Shown here piece by piece: positions 9,820 through 24,540 of a stretch of 64,000 nucleotides of DNA. The notes beneath the pieces are model-generated. The model was not told the origin of the DNA. It worked only from the letters and a program-made list of their open reading frames with translations, and did not search any database. Origin of the DNA: Allacma fusca (lineage: Eukaryota > Arthropoda > Collembola > Symphypleona > Sminthuridae); NCBI GenBank assembly GCA_947179485.1, contig OX359247.1, positions 3,563,060-3,627,059 of the forward strand, read 5' to 3'. The translations under genes were made by a program, and so were the position numbers. Positions within the stretch are counted from its first letter, which is position 1, and the number at the start of each line of letters is the position of its first letter.

Positions 9820-12649
9820 ATGGAACCTGACTGCTTCAGGATCAGAATCTTTGTTGGATGTCTAAGGCGTAAAATTTTTACTTCTACAATTTTTATTATC
9901 ATATTTTCTGCTCACAATTTGAAAGGATTCCACACCAGGGCATCCATGCAGGGAAATAACCGTCTCTATCAAACGTCTCCGGAACTTCCTACTACTGTTA
10001 CCGGAGTAAGGAGCCTTCCATCATTTCTGTTTTTTAGCTGTAGATGATAAACTTACTAATTCAGCAAAAAATCATTCAAATTAAACCCTATCTAATGGTA
10101 CTCGTAGATGGTCGCCACCTTTCCTGCTACAGGAACTCCAACTACCTTAACAAACCCCGAACCTAGCTTGAGGTCAGAAGTTACTGCACCAGTTACAGTG
10201 AGCTGAGACCATTATACATCACGTAGACAAAAATCTGCAGACCTTAAACCGATTTCTAATATTTAAATTAATTTATTCATGAATTTTTTTGGGGTACAGG
10301 AGCTGGTCCAATTAATTTACGAAGGCTGCGGGAACTCCAAAGGATGTTTTGGTTCCCCAAATAACTGCATTTCCAGGGAAAGCTGCGATTTACTCGTGAC
10401 CTTCCAGTTGAAACCTTCTTCTGGGGTGGAATTAGAACTAGTTCAAAAAATTACAAGGTCGGATTATCCTAATTCTTATCTAGCCTTGGGCCTCTCTCGA
10501 GATAATGAAATGGTAATTAAATTTCCTACTTTGCTAAATATTAAAACTAACTGCTGTCTGAGTGATAAGCTGTTTGAAATACTATCTATTATTTCTGATG
10601 ACTCTACAGAATGATGACCAAGTGTTTGCATGCATCAAACATGAGACAGGAGTAGTTACGGTGGAAGAATACTACAATGGCCCGAATTCTAAAGACGAGG
10701 GAATAAATTTCCGAGTTAATAGGAAGGTATGTATGGAGACTCATTTTTTAATTTACTTGCAAAATAAAAAACATTAAGAGTAAGAGTCTTCATCTGGGCC
10801 CAAATTCATAAGTGAAGTTCTTATTGTATGCTGAAAGAATCTCAATATTATTTACAGGATGCTATAATGAATAACATGTCGGGCCTGTACATAGACGGCG
10901 TGGCTATGTGCTCCTTTACAGTCACTCCAACTTACAATGTCACGGTACTTGAGGAGAATATACATTCTAGCTTTGACTTGGTCACTGACAGCTTTTTCCT
11001 TCTCCTGGCCCGAGGTGACGTGGGTTCCTCAGTGACAGGTAAATAATCTCCACTGCATCTTGAGCCAAATTAGTAGACTGTTTAAAAATATTTATAAAGT
11101 AACTGAATGCCACTTTTCACATCATCCACATTAATTTATGCACATTCTAGTTTATCCTACTTTCACTAATGCTCAAATAACATATTTTTATTATTTGGGA
11201 GTTCCAAAGTGTGAAACAACAAATTTTGCAATTAGAATGTCTCTCTCGATTTAATTATTATAGTTAGAGGTCTGAGAGATTCATATTTCCATTGGTTATC
11301 CCATATCTAGACACGTTGCTTGTACACAAGGAAAAAGTGGTTGCTGGGAGAGGAATTAAACTGTCGGATGCAATTATCATTAAAAGTAAGTCTTCCATTC
11401 TGATCCAGCTTCACGGGACAATGATGATTTTGGCGTGGATCTTATTCGCGTCGTTCGGGATGTTTACGGCGAGGAACGGTAAACGAATATTTGAACAGCA
11501 GAATGGCGTGGCAGTTTGGTTTCATGTGAGTAATTTTGAGGAAAAAAGCTGTAAATGGATTGTGCTGTTATAGTCTCTCTAGGGATTTACTGGAACCAAT
11601 TACGGAAATTGCTTTAAAAGTCTTTACGGTCATTTGCATTTTACAGGCCACGTTCCTTTTTTAATTGTAGATTCATCGTTTCTGCATGACAGTAACGTCG
11701 CTGTTCACAATTATAGCCTTTGTCCTGATCTTTGTTGAAAACAAGGGCTTATTCACGTCAACAAAGGGGAGTGCTGAGGAGTATCACCCAATACTTGGAA
11801 TTGTTTTGACTTCACTTGTGGTCATTCAAGTCTTCATTGCCATGTTCCGGCCACATTCCTTTTCCGAAGGAAAAACTCGGGTTGTGTTCTCTTGGGTCCA
11901 TAGGGGTATTGGCCCAATAGCTCATATTTTTGGAAGTAAGTGATAAATTGTAGCTACCATAGGAAGTACCACATAAATGTACAGATGTATATTCAAATTA
12001 CCAAAAACTGCACTTACTACATAATTACCACGGTTAGGTAGGAATTAGACAAAAAATGTACCTAGCGTTTTATCATATTTTGCAATGATTTCCGTACAGT
12101 TGCCAACATTTACTTTGCTAAGGATCTGAGTAAATCCAATATCAATGGGAGCACTCCGTATTGGGCAGTACTACTTGGATTTATCGGCTACAGTGTTCTG
12201 CTCCAAGCAGTTATTAAGGTGAGTCCACCTGCCTTGAGCCATACTATTAATTATAATTTGATTTTAATCCCACTGATTGTGAGTAATTCTTCCGGTAGAG
12301 TTTATATTATTGTAAATTCTTTTCTTTTGTAAATTCCTCGACCTTCCAAAGTTTCGACTACGCAAAGTTGACAAACAGATGGAAATGATAGGGAAGAGAC
12401 TAGCCTTGAGGATTAAACTTACAAGGGTCTCTGAATCCAGGGAAAATATTTCGGTATGCTATTTTTACCCCAACAATATAAAAGTTCATGATCATTTCTA
12501 TTTATAGTACAAGGAAGTGACAAACAGGAAAATTACATTTGCAGACACAGGATTTATCATTCAGAACTAAGATTTTCATAGCCTACGCTCTGGGAGCAGC
12601 TGGAACAGCAATTACGCTCTCATATTTCGCTATCACGGCACAGTACTAG
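9820..12649 (+). CDS. Reeler-less DOMON-cytochrome b561 protein (FRRS1-like paralog)
   Basis: Ten coding exons, 530 residues: 9820-10005, 10108-10197, 10300-10512, 10610-10726, 10858-11038, 11311-11525, 11671-11935, 12100-12218, 12352-12453, 12545-12649. The start is the first ATG in the open frame. The N-terminus has a hydrophobic segment (TSTIFIIIFSAHN) that can act as a signal peptide or anchor, then a Thr/Pro-rich linker (residues about 50-92) where the paralogs carry Reeler. DOMON is about 93-267 (YEGCGNSKGCFG, LALGLSRDNEM, VFAC, CSFTV, LLVH). The b561 core is about 280-530, with His in IQLHG, HIHR, YHPILG and VHRGIG. Unlike the paralogs it lacks the two His in helix 5 (YSVLLQ in place of xHxxLH). 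Exon phases in DOMON and b561 match the neighbours. AATAAA is at 12717. Role: transmembrane electron transfer; substrate unknown. Confidence 0.9.
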
Positions 12650-15066
12650 AATAATTAAAGCGTCAACCTTCCGTGACCTGCCTTGATGGGAATTTGATGG
12701 TGCATTCATAAAATATAATAAAATCCCATCCTCCTGGCCCCATTGATGATTTCACCGAAAGTACTTTTTACTCATAGCTACAGTAAATAGATTCTGTGGG
12801 AATTAACAGCCACACTAAATCCTCCTCATCACATCATCCGACAGTAATGACACAGAATAAATGGTCATATTATGGCTACACAAGAGTTTGTGTTTTATTG
12901 GAGGGAAAAACCATCGTCATGGCTTTTCAGCATAAAAGACAGCGTCATTTAAGTATGAAAAGTATTGGGAAAGAGTGATATTAGTGGGAAATGAAATCCC
13001 AGGTTATGTACAGTACCACTCATCTTGGCCTCAGAACTAAGACCGGCTTTGCATTAGTAACATTACATGTAGATATTCATGCAGATGAAACAACTCGGTC
13101 CCAAACGCATTCTTCAGCTTTAATAATACCTTCACGATCTACTGTGAGCCTACCTGCCTTCCTATTATATGCTCCTAACTTTTACTATCGTTGGAGATTC
13201 CTGCCCTACTACAAAGCAACAGAGGGATTCACACAAGGAGATACATATACATTGATGTGGATCTACTTATATGACTTGTGAGAGCATGTCTGGCAGAGTA
13301 CCTCCACTAGGAATATTGAGTACATGCAAACGTGAAACTTACTACACTAAAAGTGAGCAAAAAGCCACATGCACAAGTAAATGCGCCTACCTGTACTATT
13401 TAGACAGGTAGAATGTTTTTTTATGTATGGACGTATGTATGTATGTTTGGAGGCAGGAGTCAAGTCACCGCTTGAGGCTCTTTGAGACTGTTGTTGAGAG
13501 TTGAGACTGACGAAACTCATTGAAACGAGGAAACTCGTATGGCTAACTTCAAGTGTTTGACTTCAGTCTTATTCGCTCCTTCACGCTACTCGTTTCATTC
13601 TCACACAAGATAAATATATTGTGACTCGTAGAACTTTACTTGAGTGTCCGTTTCCATTAATATTCCCCTGTGACTTAAAATTAGCTGGAGGAATCATTCA
13701 ATTCCTTCCTGATTGGTTTTAATTATCGTAACCCCAGAGATTTTAAATCAGTGTGTGAACACTCACTGTCCGAGATACAAGTGGTAAAAGTGCATCAAAT
13801 CTTGGAATACTTGTTGAGGGATATTTAGTGGAAATACTTCTGCAGATGACGTTGAAATATTTTAAAGTCGGATTTTAGTACACGGAGTTGGAAATTAGTG
13901 GTAAGGATTTATTATTTTGACTCGACAATAATTGTCACGTCAGTCTTTTTTTTTCAGACATGTCTCCAGCGCGTCCAGGATTAAATGACATTAAAATAAT
14001 TTTGTCTGCCTATCCTATACCCTGTTTAATGTTCTAAGTTATTTTTTGTACTCAGCACTTACCATTTTATGAAGGAAGCGTCTGAACGGTTAAATACCTG
14101 TAGCATTCCCTGTCAGCGGGCATACAACAAAAAAAACAAATTTGAAATTTGCATTAGAAAGTCCATTTGACTTGGAAACGATCTATTGATTAGAAATAGA
14201 ACATGGATTTGTGTAATATTTTAGGAAATGCCATAACGTTCTTGTTAAAAGTGGGCTCATTACAAATGTATTGAACACACTAGACCCACTCCTGCTGTTC
14301 TGACTGATGACAATACTTGAAGTCAGCGTTGGAGCGGTTTTACACTTGTCTTTCGCTTTTTTATTCAACTCATAGGAAACTCGTGCAGAATTCCGCTCAT
14401 TACTCTATTGGGGACAACCGCGCTTGATATTTGCAGTGTTGTTCGTGGAAAAAAAATCCTTATTTCACTATTCCTTGTAGAGTTACTATTAGCTCCTTTG
14501 TGGTCACACTCCCGCCTGCCGCGGTTGTAGGAACCCAAGAGTCTTTGACTATTTATGATCACATTGGGCTTACCACGGTATTCCCCCATACAGTCCAATA
14601 CAGGCGTTATCAGGGTACCCTTTCTGTTACATTGGAGCGTAGGTCGATTGCTCCATTGTGGTATTTCCTGTATCGTATTGATCTACCCTCCACACAAGAA
14701 AAGGACACAGTGACTGTCACTGCACTTTGCATTTCTGGAGTATCCAGGGGTTGTCCTCTGACTCACAAGCAAATTTAATATCCCGTCACAGAAATACTCA
14801 GGCCGAGGACTCAGTAATACTTAGTGCTAGCCTAATTGTATAAATCAAAGTAGTTTGTGATTAGTGGTTGAAGGGACGTGGAACAGCATATGGAATTAGT
14901 AGATACATTTAAACCATGAGGAAAATTATTAGCAAGCACTGGGATGCTCTGTGGAATAAAGGCTGAGGGAGTGAGAGTTGATCTCAAAATGCAAGGAATA
15001 TGACGAAACTTGAGAGGAAAGGAACCTTGAATAAAATGAATGAGTTTAGTCAAGGGAGTACATACA

Positions 15067-15115
<49 letters not shown>

Positions 15116-17520
15116 CACATAAATATGTATTTAGTACGAGAGCACTTGGGCATGCACATGCACGAGCGAAAATGTTAAGAGCAGCAATAATTGTAGGATT
15201 TCCAATGTTTTCATTTCTTGCGTAAAAATACGAGGTTATTATGCTCCTCGCAATGAAGAGATAACCAATGTGGCTACAGTTGTTTTTTCTTACTTCAAAT
15301 ACTTTATAGAATGTATGAATTTGTGCTAACAAGGAGCACATACAAGCATACAAGTGTAATATAAACATCGTTGAGGGCATGATGCTGCGTAAGCGTAACA
15401 TTAGTATTCGGACGTTCGTCTTTGAGCCTAATATTTGTAGGCCAGAGCTGAGTTACTTGATGCTCCTCACAGTGTCGTAAAATTAATTGAAATTTTGGAT
15501 ATTACACCAAGATTCTCTCAAGATAATTACCCCTTCTTGAGCATGTGTGTCTGCTGAGGATAAATACATACAAAACACAATAATGTACTTGTTTCACACT
15601 TGACAGTTGAAATCTATTTGAGGTTGTGTGCTGCAAACTTGGAATGCCATTTTTGATTACTCATCCATCGTCTTGATTACAAATCATGGGACAGGCTCGT
15701 GTGTAGAATTTCATCCCATGTTATTGTGTTATACTTGATTTTACAGATACTTTTAAGTGCTGATTTATAATCTGTGAAGCCCTGGTCATAGGGTTTATGA
15801 GACGTTCCCCTTGATTAGTCCTAAAAGCGAATGGAGCCGCTGTCGATGATTACAATACTTCTGGGGGCTCTATCAAACTTAAATAGTAGCTGAGACTTTT
15901 GAATAGAGATAGATCCTGAATAATGCATATCATTTGTCATCGTCCAAGTTACTTGTAATTTATGCGACAATTACGACAATGCTGGCTGTACAGAAGCTCC
16001 CTTCGAACCTCATGTATGAGTTGCTGCCAAATTTCCAATCTGTAATCATTTATCAATAACTTTAGGATCTGGCAATCTTTTAAAGTTCAATCGTCGTTGG
16101 AGACGCAAAATGATCTACGTGCTATGTTGTTGTACAACATGTACTTACATCATCGTGCCTCTTCAGCAGCGACGGTATGTGTTAATACTTTTGCATTAGA
16201 AGAATTTCTCTCTTCGAATTCGGGCTGCTGTAAAGAGTCATTCAACCGGAAAAATATTAGGGCTGAATTTGACAAATCAGCAAATCAGGTGTAGATACAG
16301 TATCCAACCTCCTGGAGAAATGTTGCTCTGCTGGTTGTCTTGTTGAAAGATAAAATAATTAGACATGAGAGTGGAAGATAAATAAACGTTGGATGTCAAG
16401 CGTGGGTCTATAAAAAGTATTTAAGTAGCTACTGAATTTTATTTCTTATGAGAGGTATACGGACATGTGTACAGACTGGTATACACCACTGGTAGGATTT
16501 TATACCCTTCTTGTGTAGTAGCAGCCTAAGTGTGCAAGTCAAGATTATAATTGTATTCTTCTCTCTGTTTGCATCATAGGTAATTCACCTTGCCCAGACA
16601 CTTAGCATAGTCAAATGCTGTTGCATTACAGCCAAATTAGTTTATTTACTATGGCAATTTCACGCTTCTATTGTGTGCATTCATGTCACGAATTTCATAC
16701 TTGACTTTATTATAATTATTTTTCCTATGCCTGTCTTGAGGCTCCATTCAGACTTGAATTGCGTTAGATGAGTGGATTTTAATTCCCAGTTGTCCTCAAG
16801 TGAATGTTAAGTAAACAATTAAGTCTTATGTACTACTGACTGAGTTTTTTTTATTTATAAAATCCACTCCGACTTGGAGTCTAGAAAGTAGATTGCTTGC
16901 TAAGTGAGCGAAATGATTCCCACCAAATAAAGAGACACAATTGCAGGGGAGCATAAATTGTTGACAAATTACTATTTATTTAATAACTAAATCTGTAACT
17001 CTCGCTAAAGTTCTGTGGTTCAGCCTAAAACATGTTATTTTCTTAAGAATAACTATTGGTTGTCATTTTATTGGAAATTCTTTCTGTGGGAAATATTTAT
17101 CATTGGAATTGGTTCCTCCTCGGGTCATTATTAGGGAATCAAATTTGATAGAAGGGACATTTGCTTATTGATTGTCTCCTTGAATAATTCACAAGCCCCC
17201 ATCAATTCCCTGGCTTACAGGAGGTTACGGCGACTTTGTTATCAGTATCGAGCGCTGGGCAATTTTTATGCCAAAAATCCAGGTCTAGGACGATAAAATA
17301 AATTTGCTCACATACAAAGCCACTTTTTTTTGGAGGTGGAATAATGATTTACCACATAAAAAGAAATGTCTTTATCGTTGTGGGATCAGGAGTGAATTAT
17401 GATTCAATTTACTTCCAACACGTGCATTTGATTTCTATGGGACGGAATCTCTCTCAAGGAAATTATTAATATGGGAAGTATGTAGTTCGAATGAATTGTG
17501 AATATAATTACATAATCAAA
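12650..17520. other. Intergenic, no supported gene
   Basis: A polyadenylation signal AATAAA at 12717-12722 belongs to the upstream gene. Beyond it there are only short open frames without paired splice sites or recognisable domains. A (GT)n microsatellite lies at 15072-15112. The 189-codon minus-strand frame at 14832-15401 is created partly by that repeat and is not believed. Confidence 0.5.
15072..15112. repeat. (GT)n microsatellite
   Basis: About 20 uninterrupted GT units, flanked by GTAT at both ends. Confidence 0.95.
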
Positions 17521-17840
17521 TGTGCATTTTCAGAGGGCGTTTATAGTATTCGTGGGAAATTTTTTTTTCGGCGGGACTTTTATCCAAATTATAAATACAA
17601 ATCAAATTATTTGGGATTTTTGTAGAATTTCTATAACCGATAGGAACCAGCTGTTAGGAAATAATAGTTTGTTTAACGTTCCTTTAGATATGAGTTCACC
17701 TGTCCAAGCCCGTGTTAAAAATAGGCTGGGCTCGGGAAAAGGTTGTATTTGTCATGGAAAGTTTCTTTTTTTGACAGGAACACACGTGGAAAAATTATCC
17801 ATTGACGGGTGTCAAAAGGAATGCTCACAGGAGAAATAAT

Positions 17841-20800
17841 ATTTGAAGACATTAAATTTCATTCACCTGTTTGGCTCTCTTGAATTGTCTGTAAATACAG
17901 ATGGTGAGAGGAGGGTTGAGAAGTGTAAAGGCATAAACTACATTATTCACTTGAACTGACAATGAGTCTTAAGAAGAGATTTTATAATACAGTACACGAT
18001 AAGGCGAGAACTTGAGAACAACCTTAGAGGGCTGTCACAAAGATATCCCACTTGATAATGGGAATACATACAGAAAAAATTCTACTGTATGTGCATAGCT
18101 CCAAGTTGTACAAGTACATATGATTCTGAGCTGTTGCTTTTGTTTACGAGCGTAGGTATGTATGTACGTACTTTCTAAACTATATTGCGTTCCCTCTAAT
18201 ACCTTCTTTTACCTGACCTTGTAATTTCTGTTTTTATCGACTAATTTCTCTGACTTACGTATGTACCAAAATCCATGAATGACTGTGGGAGTCTCTCTTC
18301 CGAACGTTTTTCCTCTGGCGTGTATGTTCAGTAGTGTAATCATGAGGGAAATATTTTGTGGAATGTTCAAAGCCTCCAAAGGAAATGGTTAGTAACGAAG
18401 GAAAATTAACAATGTATCCTTGCATTATCTCTAAATCAAGACTTTTTCCTATACCATTGTCCCTGGTACGACTGTAATAATTCTTTGGACAGAGATGTGA
18501 TAAGCCACAGATAAATGTAATTGTGGGTGCATGGGGGAAAAAATCAAAAGCTTCCGTGTACGTGAAGTCTGGCACCATCTCACACCCAGTACACTGATTA
18601 TACATAGTCCCTCGATTTTAATTGCATTACATAAACACTCAGGTGTTGACAAGGGAATCTGACAAATGACAATACAAAAGTGCGTGATGACGACGCACAT
18701 AAGAATACTTGAACGACTCATAATAACAAAATTATATTCCTACTAACAGCTCCGGATTAATTACGATCTTTACAGGGGGACTGCGCACCCCCTCATTGAA
18801 GTTGTGAATCCCTGTGTGATTACGTAAAAATTGCACAGCTTCCGTTTTGGAATACTAAAATTTATTCTGATTGTGAGTCATACTGTAAGTATAATATGTG
18901 CAACAAAATAGCGAATCTACATACATCTGTTTGTAGGACGAGTACATTTATATAGCCGTCGACATTGAACATTTACGGTTGGGGAATCCAGGGATTTCCA
19001 AGGAATGGCGTTTTTAGATGCTACAGATGATATAACAGAATATAATTTCACTCCATGAACGCATGACATATTGTTTCTCGTTAATGCCTCAATCCCCTCT
19101 CCCACATTAGAGCTGTGATCCTGTGAAAAAATGACTAATACTTGAAATACTGTAGTATGTATCGCGTGAGGGATTTTTAATTAAATTAAAAGTTAAATGT
19201 CCATATTCTCAATCTACATCATCCTCACAGTCTTCATATACATAGACAGTCTTTCGTTACTTGTCAAGGCCCAAGGTAGCATTTGAGGATTTGTCTCTTT
19301 CAATGATTAGCCGTTAAGTCTGCTACTTGTATTTACATATATACAGTTGCATTTGTGCAGGCGTCACAGGTTCCTATTTTTGAGATTCGTTTTTACAAGT
19401 TTAAATTGTTTAAAGAATTACTCTTTTTCCTTCACTTTTCTTTCCTCCCACGAAGTTCCTCATGCCGAACTGAATGAGCGATGCAACTTTTGATTGTGTC
19501 CAATTTTTACCCCTCGCAGTCTTTCGTTTCCACAAATATGGTGGAGTGGGTTTCCAGAACTATTATTTTTTTTGCTATTATTTATTACTAACAAGCCTAT
19601 TTACTATTGTGTACATGTCCTAGAGGCTGGATGACTTTCCTAGTAGCATCATTAAATCCACTTATGGCTAATGTCTGGCTTTTCCCCAAACGGATGATTT
19701 CACTGATTTTTCTGGAAACCAGACCAGTGGATTAGGAGGGGAAGGTTGGAGGGGGAGTGTTGTAGGATTTTGATTGTTCTTTGTATGTAGGTTGTGGTTG
19801 GTTTGGACATCATTGTGCAAATCTCCTTTACCAAATGGATGCCAAAAGTATTGGGCAGAAGAAATGCTTTGAGTTAAGATAGTCTCATGTGTAGATTTAC
19901 CTACCAACTATGAATCTTAAGTACAGCCTGCCCACACTTTGACTTTGAAATTCGTAATGATAGAGTCCAACCAAACTTTATGAGGCTAAAATGGGCATGG
20001 AGTTAGTTGTTTGCTGGTGTTGGGTTTCATTGCTTCATTTGTAAGCATCTGAAGGAAATATGATTGAAAAGCTATACACACAGGATTATTTTATTTCTGT
20101 GGAGACAAGTCATTGCATGTTTCAACGCATTTACTAATTACCTCACTGATATTTTTTTGCACTGATAAAAAGTTACGCAGCCCTCAACAAATTCTTTTTT
20201 GTTTGGAGGTAATTATTATTATTACTTAAATTTGAAAGTGATTTCATGCTGGGTTGATGGCTAACCATTCAAAACTGCAAGGGTCTTTCATCGGTTGAAT
20301 AATACCAGATTGTTGGCAATAAATCCTTTCAGATTTGACAATGTGACGAAGACTATGTACACTGAAGGTATTTAATGTTGTATGCGTTTGAGCGGTATAG
20401 GGAAGGGAGTAGCGATTCTTTCTTTCCCTCTCACAATTAACCCAAGCCGTATGGGAAATAAAAACTCAGACAGAATAGCACATTAGGAAAATTATCGCTA
20501 ACGATAAGTACCAGGAAAAAAAATTCCTTCACATTTCCCTTTCAATTAGCTCAACAGTGCAAACATCTTAAGTAAATCGCTTCTTTTACTTTCAAATATT
20601 TGTAGGGATTCAAAAGCCTAAGTGAATATTTGGTGTAACAAATTACTCTTTAGAATTTCAAATATTTCATAGCATCTGTAACATGTGTGCCGTCCTGTCC
20701 CAAGTATGGTGTGTACTAAGGTCCCTGCATTTGTCATGGGAGAAATTGGATTTGTTGGACGTGATCTGTTTTCCTTGCCAAGTCAATACTGTAAACAGAA

Positions 20801-23800
20801 GTTGGTTTTTGTAAGGGGTTCTCTGTAACCTTCGGTGAGCCCAAATGAGTAACATTGGAGTAAATGGAATATTTCGTGCTGAAGCTGTGACGCCAGAAGA
20901 GGAGATCACAAATTGAGCAAGGTCAATTTCCATGCCGGATGTACGCGTAACATATATTAGGTGATTTGAGCGAGTATCTGACTCGACTCGCTCGCAAATG
21001 CTAAAAGCCCTTGCAAATTCATGAGGGGGGATTGCTTTAGTTTTTTAATAAATTATTACAGGTGTGTAGTCACCGGCTATATAAACGGACATGGATCTTT
21101 ACAACCAAGGACGGGAGGCACCGCATAATAAGTGGTATTAATCATCCTTTCTGAAAAAACCTGAATCATTTCCAGGGAATAATAGTCATCATTACGTCTC
21201 AGTAACTCAACCATAGTTGCGAACGTCATTTGTTTTTAAAACAATTTTATTATTATACTCGTTCCCAGGAAATTGCAAATTAGTGAGTTGGAACTAAGAC
21301 AAACACATGTGTTAATCATTAGAGCAATTTTTCTCGAAATGTAAATAAAAATCCGGGGAAGAAAGTTACATAGTACGAAGGGGTCACTGCGAGGTTATGT
21401 AATTACATGGTCTTCCCTCATATTCAAAAATATTTATGGGCTTTCATGCCCAATCCCAATTACATTTTTTTAAACTGGGTAAATTGAATCGTGGAGTTTT
21501 TATGAGCTCAAATTTCCGAAGCTGGTTTTTATAATTTCTAAATACTTGATGGGATATTTATGATCAGTTTCTATGAGAAGCTGGGACAAGGTGGATGTGT
21601 ATCAAGGAAAATTAAATGGTTTGGATTAGAATCCTAACGGTAAATTATCCACAATACGTGTTTATAATTGGTGTAGCTCCGGCAAGTCAAAATGTAACCA
21701 GCATAAAAATTACTAGAGTGTGTATAGTCAAGAATGGAATAATTATTATTGGCTTTTCCCTTTATTCCTTACCCTTGACTATTGACCTCGCACCAGTCCC
21801 ACCATTGACACCTTCATTTGCATACACATTTGCTCCCCTTTACTCAAAGGAAAAATAATTGAATCCTCCTGCCTCTATATTCCTACCAAACATAGCATAA
21901 ATATTACATTGCAGATTTCGATTACAATTCTCTTCTTGCAAAATTTAATTGTTTTGACCTGTATGCATATACTATGTGGACTCATAAACTACAGCATTCC
22001 GCTTCTTCAGGCTGTATCAATTCGAATAAACTGGTATTCTTTAATTTCAAGAGGCTCAATAGCCTTTAGCAAACCCTCTCTGTGAGAACTGATGAGCTAT
22101 CTCCATGCATTAAGGTGTGACATAGGTCAAAGTTTCTAGTGTATAAATTACTTTGTACAAGTATCTATGTATATGGGACCCTTGAGTAAAAGTACGAGCG
22201 TAAATAAATCCAATTCTCCTCACAATCCCAACATATGACAATGAGATGTAAGGAATGATGCTTCCAGATAATCAATATATGACAGGCGAAAAGTGAAGTG
22301 AGTGCTCAGATATAGCAGGCAACAATAGGAGGATAGGGCAGAGGTGTATTCCTTCCCATATGTACAGACTCGTAATTAAACGTATCCTTGTACTTTTACG
22401 ACCTAGTTTCCACAGGCCTGTTTAGTGTGCTAGGTACATAGCTGGATTATAATCTAATAATATTTACACGTATACATATAGAATTATTACAGCAATAGTA
22501 ACATATGCTTGTTTAACTTTTAGCATTTGCACCATATGCCAATGTTGAGGGTGCTACTTTATCCCACTCTGCCCTTCCCCTGTCTATCTGCATGTATTGC
22601 TCACGCGTTCTCAGTGTCATTTATTTGTATCCAGAAAGTATTGTTTATTTCCAAATATCGCTCCCAGGCTGTTTTGATTTTTTTGTGCAAGTCCACATGC
22701 AGAGCTCAAGAAATATTGCCAGTGCAGAGTAGTTTAATCCATTGTCTCACGGCATTTGTTCTACTGACATGACTGTTGGCATAAAAGCTAATATTCAAAT
22801 AGATATGTAATTAATCTCTGGGATGAAATCCAGCTCAAAGAGTGACTCTTATATTTGATAATTAATAATACTTTCGTAAACAATTGAAGTAGCAAATATT
22901 ATTAATTGAATGAATTATTTTTGTCAGTAGCAAAAGGAAATGTTATTCCAATATTTGCTCTGGTAATCCACAGTCAGTTCTGCTGTTCTTTCAATGAACA
23001 GAAGGTAAACCTGAAGTTATTTCAACCCATGCATGTAATTATGTATGCACATACGGGTAGTAAAAATCAATAATGACAATTAGAAGCAATGTATCTGCAC
23101 ACATAAAGTCAAGTGATATAAGGCATGCTTGAATTTCGGAGGTTTCGTGGAGGGAATTATTTTCTGAGAAACCAAGGGATTGAAATATTGAGGACTTGAG
23201 AAATTCTTAGAAATTTGATTATACTTGTTTTTAAACTCTGTAGTTTAACTGCTTCCCATTACCCCACATGGAATACGTAGCATGTAATTCTAGAGCGCAG
23301 AGGACTATTGAGACTCAATAATCATTGATAATAATAGGTTGAGAGCCTTTTCAGATATGTATTAATTTTGGGCATATATTTTATACTCTTGTACTCGACA
23401 GGGAAGATTTATTACATGTTGTTGTTGTTGTTTTTGCTTCATCTTTAATACTGAGTTATTTTCCATGGATTGTGCTCACGAACACTGTTGTTTCTAAATT
23501 GCGTGCAGTCAGGAGGCGGCTTGTGCATGTAATGTCCGTGAATATAAAATAGTATCTCAATGCACCTTTCATATATAAAGAGCCAAGGAATTGTAGTTCT
23601 CCCCAACCGGATTGTGAACCTCATCTGAAAAATTAATGCTCGCAGTTTGTTATTACCAGTGCGTTTGCCCCAAACTAAGGCAATGGCTCAAGAGATTGGC
23701 CAAATCTTTACTTGCCCAGGTACTTCCAACCACATACATACGTACATACATGATACACGTAACTCTGAACTGTCGCAAAAAAATAGCAAATACAATCTCA

Positions 23801-24430
23801 AAGTAACACAAGGAGGACAATTTATAGAACAGGAAGTGGCTGTAAATGTAAAGTAGTAGTACCGTGATACTAATACTAGAGCTATTATACTAGCTCTTTA
23901 TGTACCTTTGCTTCCATAGTATTGTGCAAGCTGAGATGCTCGAATGTGTAGTCACATGCACGCAGTAGTACCTACAGGTGAGCATAATCAAAGCAATAAA
24001 CAGAAGCATTCAAGACCTAAATATTTGACGGTTAAGAGACCAAATGGAACCGAATCTACTGATCTAGAAACCAGTCAGTGAAACCACGTCTGAAATCTGT
24101 AATAATTCCATTTGGCAACCTACACTGGTCCAAATATTCCTCCTGTACTAGAACTTACATTGACTTACACAAACGAACGTCAACAATTATTATTGCCGAG
24201 GGAAATGTCGTAGTGGAGACTGCCTTGGAGCTTATGTTACTCCCGGTTTCGATTTTTCATGAGCGTTCATTCACCTCTGAGAGGAGGACAAAATATTGAC
24301 ATTTTTACGCACAAGCTTAAGTAAGGCACATATGGAGCGATTAGAGAACTGCTTAAATAGTTTATGGATTTTGTGGTTTCGGTAATCGTTACAACCGCGT
24401 CTTGAAATGGGAAACTAATCGTAATGAGGT
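17841..24430. other. Intergenic, no supported gene
   Basis: AT-rich sequence with short, stop-broken frames on both strands. I see no domain, RNA gene or long repeat. Short runs of GTT (about 23420) and ATAC/GTAC are present. Confidence 0.45.
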
Positions 24431-24433
24431 TCA

Positions 24434-24540
24434 TATATAACACACGTATGTTGAGAGCTTCCTACACACAGTGCAATTCCCAGCTTTAAAGTTGTAAGGG
24501 TTTCCGGGTAAATGATCGTAAAAGTGATAGGAGAGTGCAG
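24434..24540 (+). promoter_or_regulatory. Putative TATA promoter and non-coding leader exon of the 25103 gene
   Basis: TATATAA at 24434-24440 is followed about 30-36 bases on by CACACAGTGC, a suitable start region (about 24464-24472). A candidate leader exon ends at 24540 with GTGCAG before GTGAGA; GTAAAT at 24508 and GTAAGG at 24495 are alternative donors. The matching acceptor is the strong TTTTCTCTTTCAG ending at 25074, 28 bases before the ATG. If the 24540 donor is used, the leader carries a short upstream reading frame of 11 codons starting with the ATG at about 24512. Confidence 0.4.

Noticed and set aside
14832-15401. 189-codon minus-strand frame
   Set aside because: It is partly made by the GT microsatellite, with low-complexity Thr-His sequence and no splice or domain support.
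16097-16294. 65-codon plus-strand frame ending near a GTGTAG donor-like site
   Set aside because: No ATG, no clear acceptor and no recognisable sequence.
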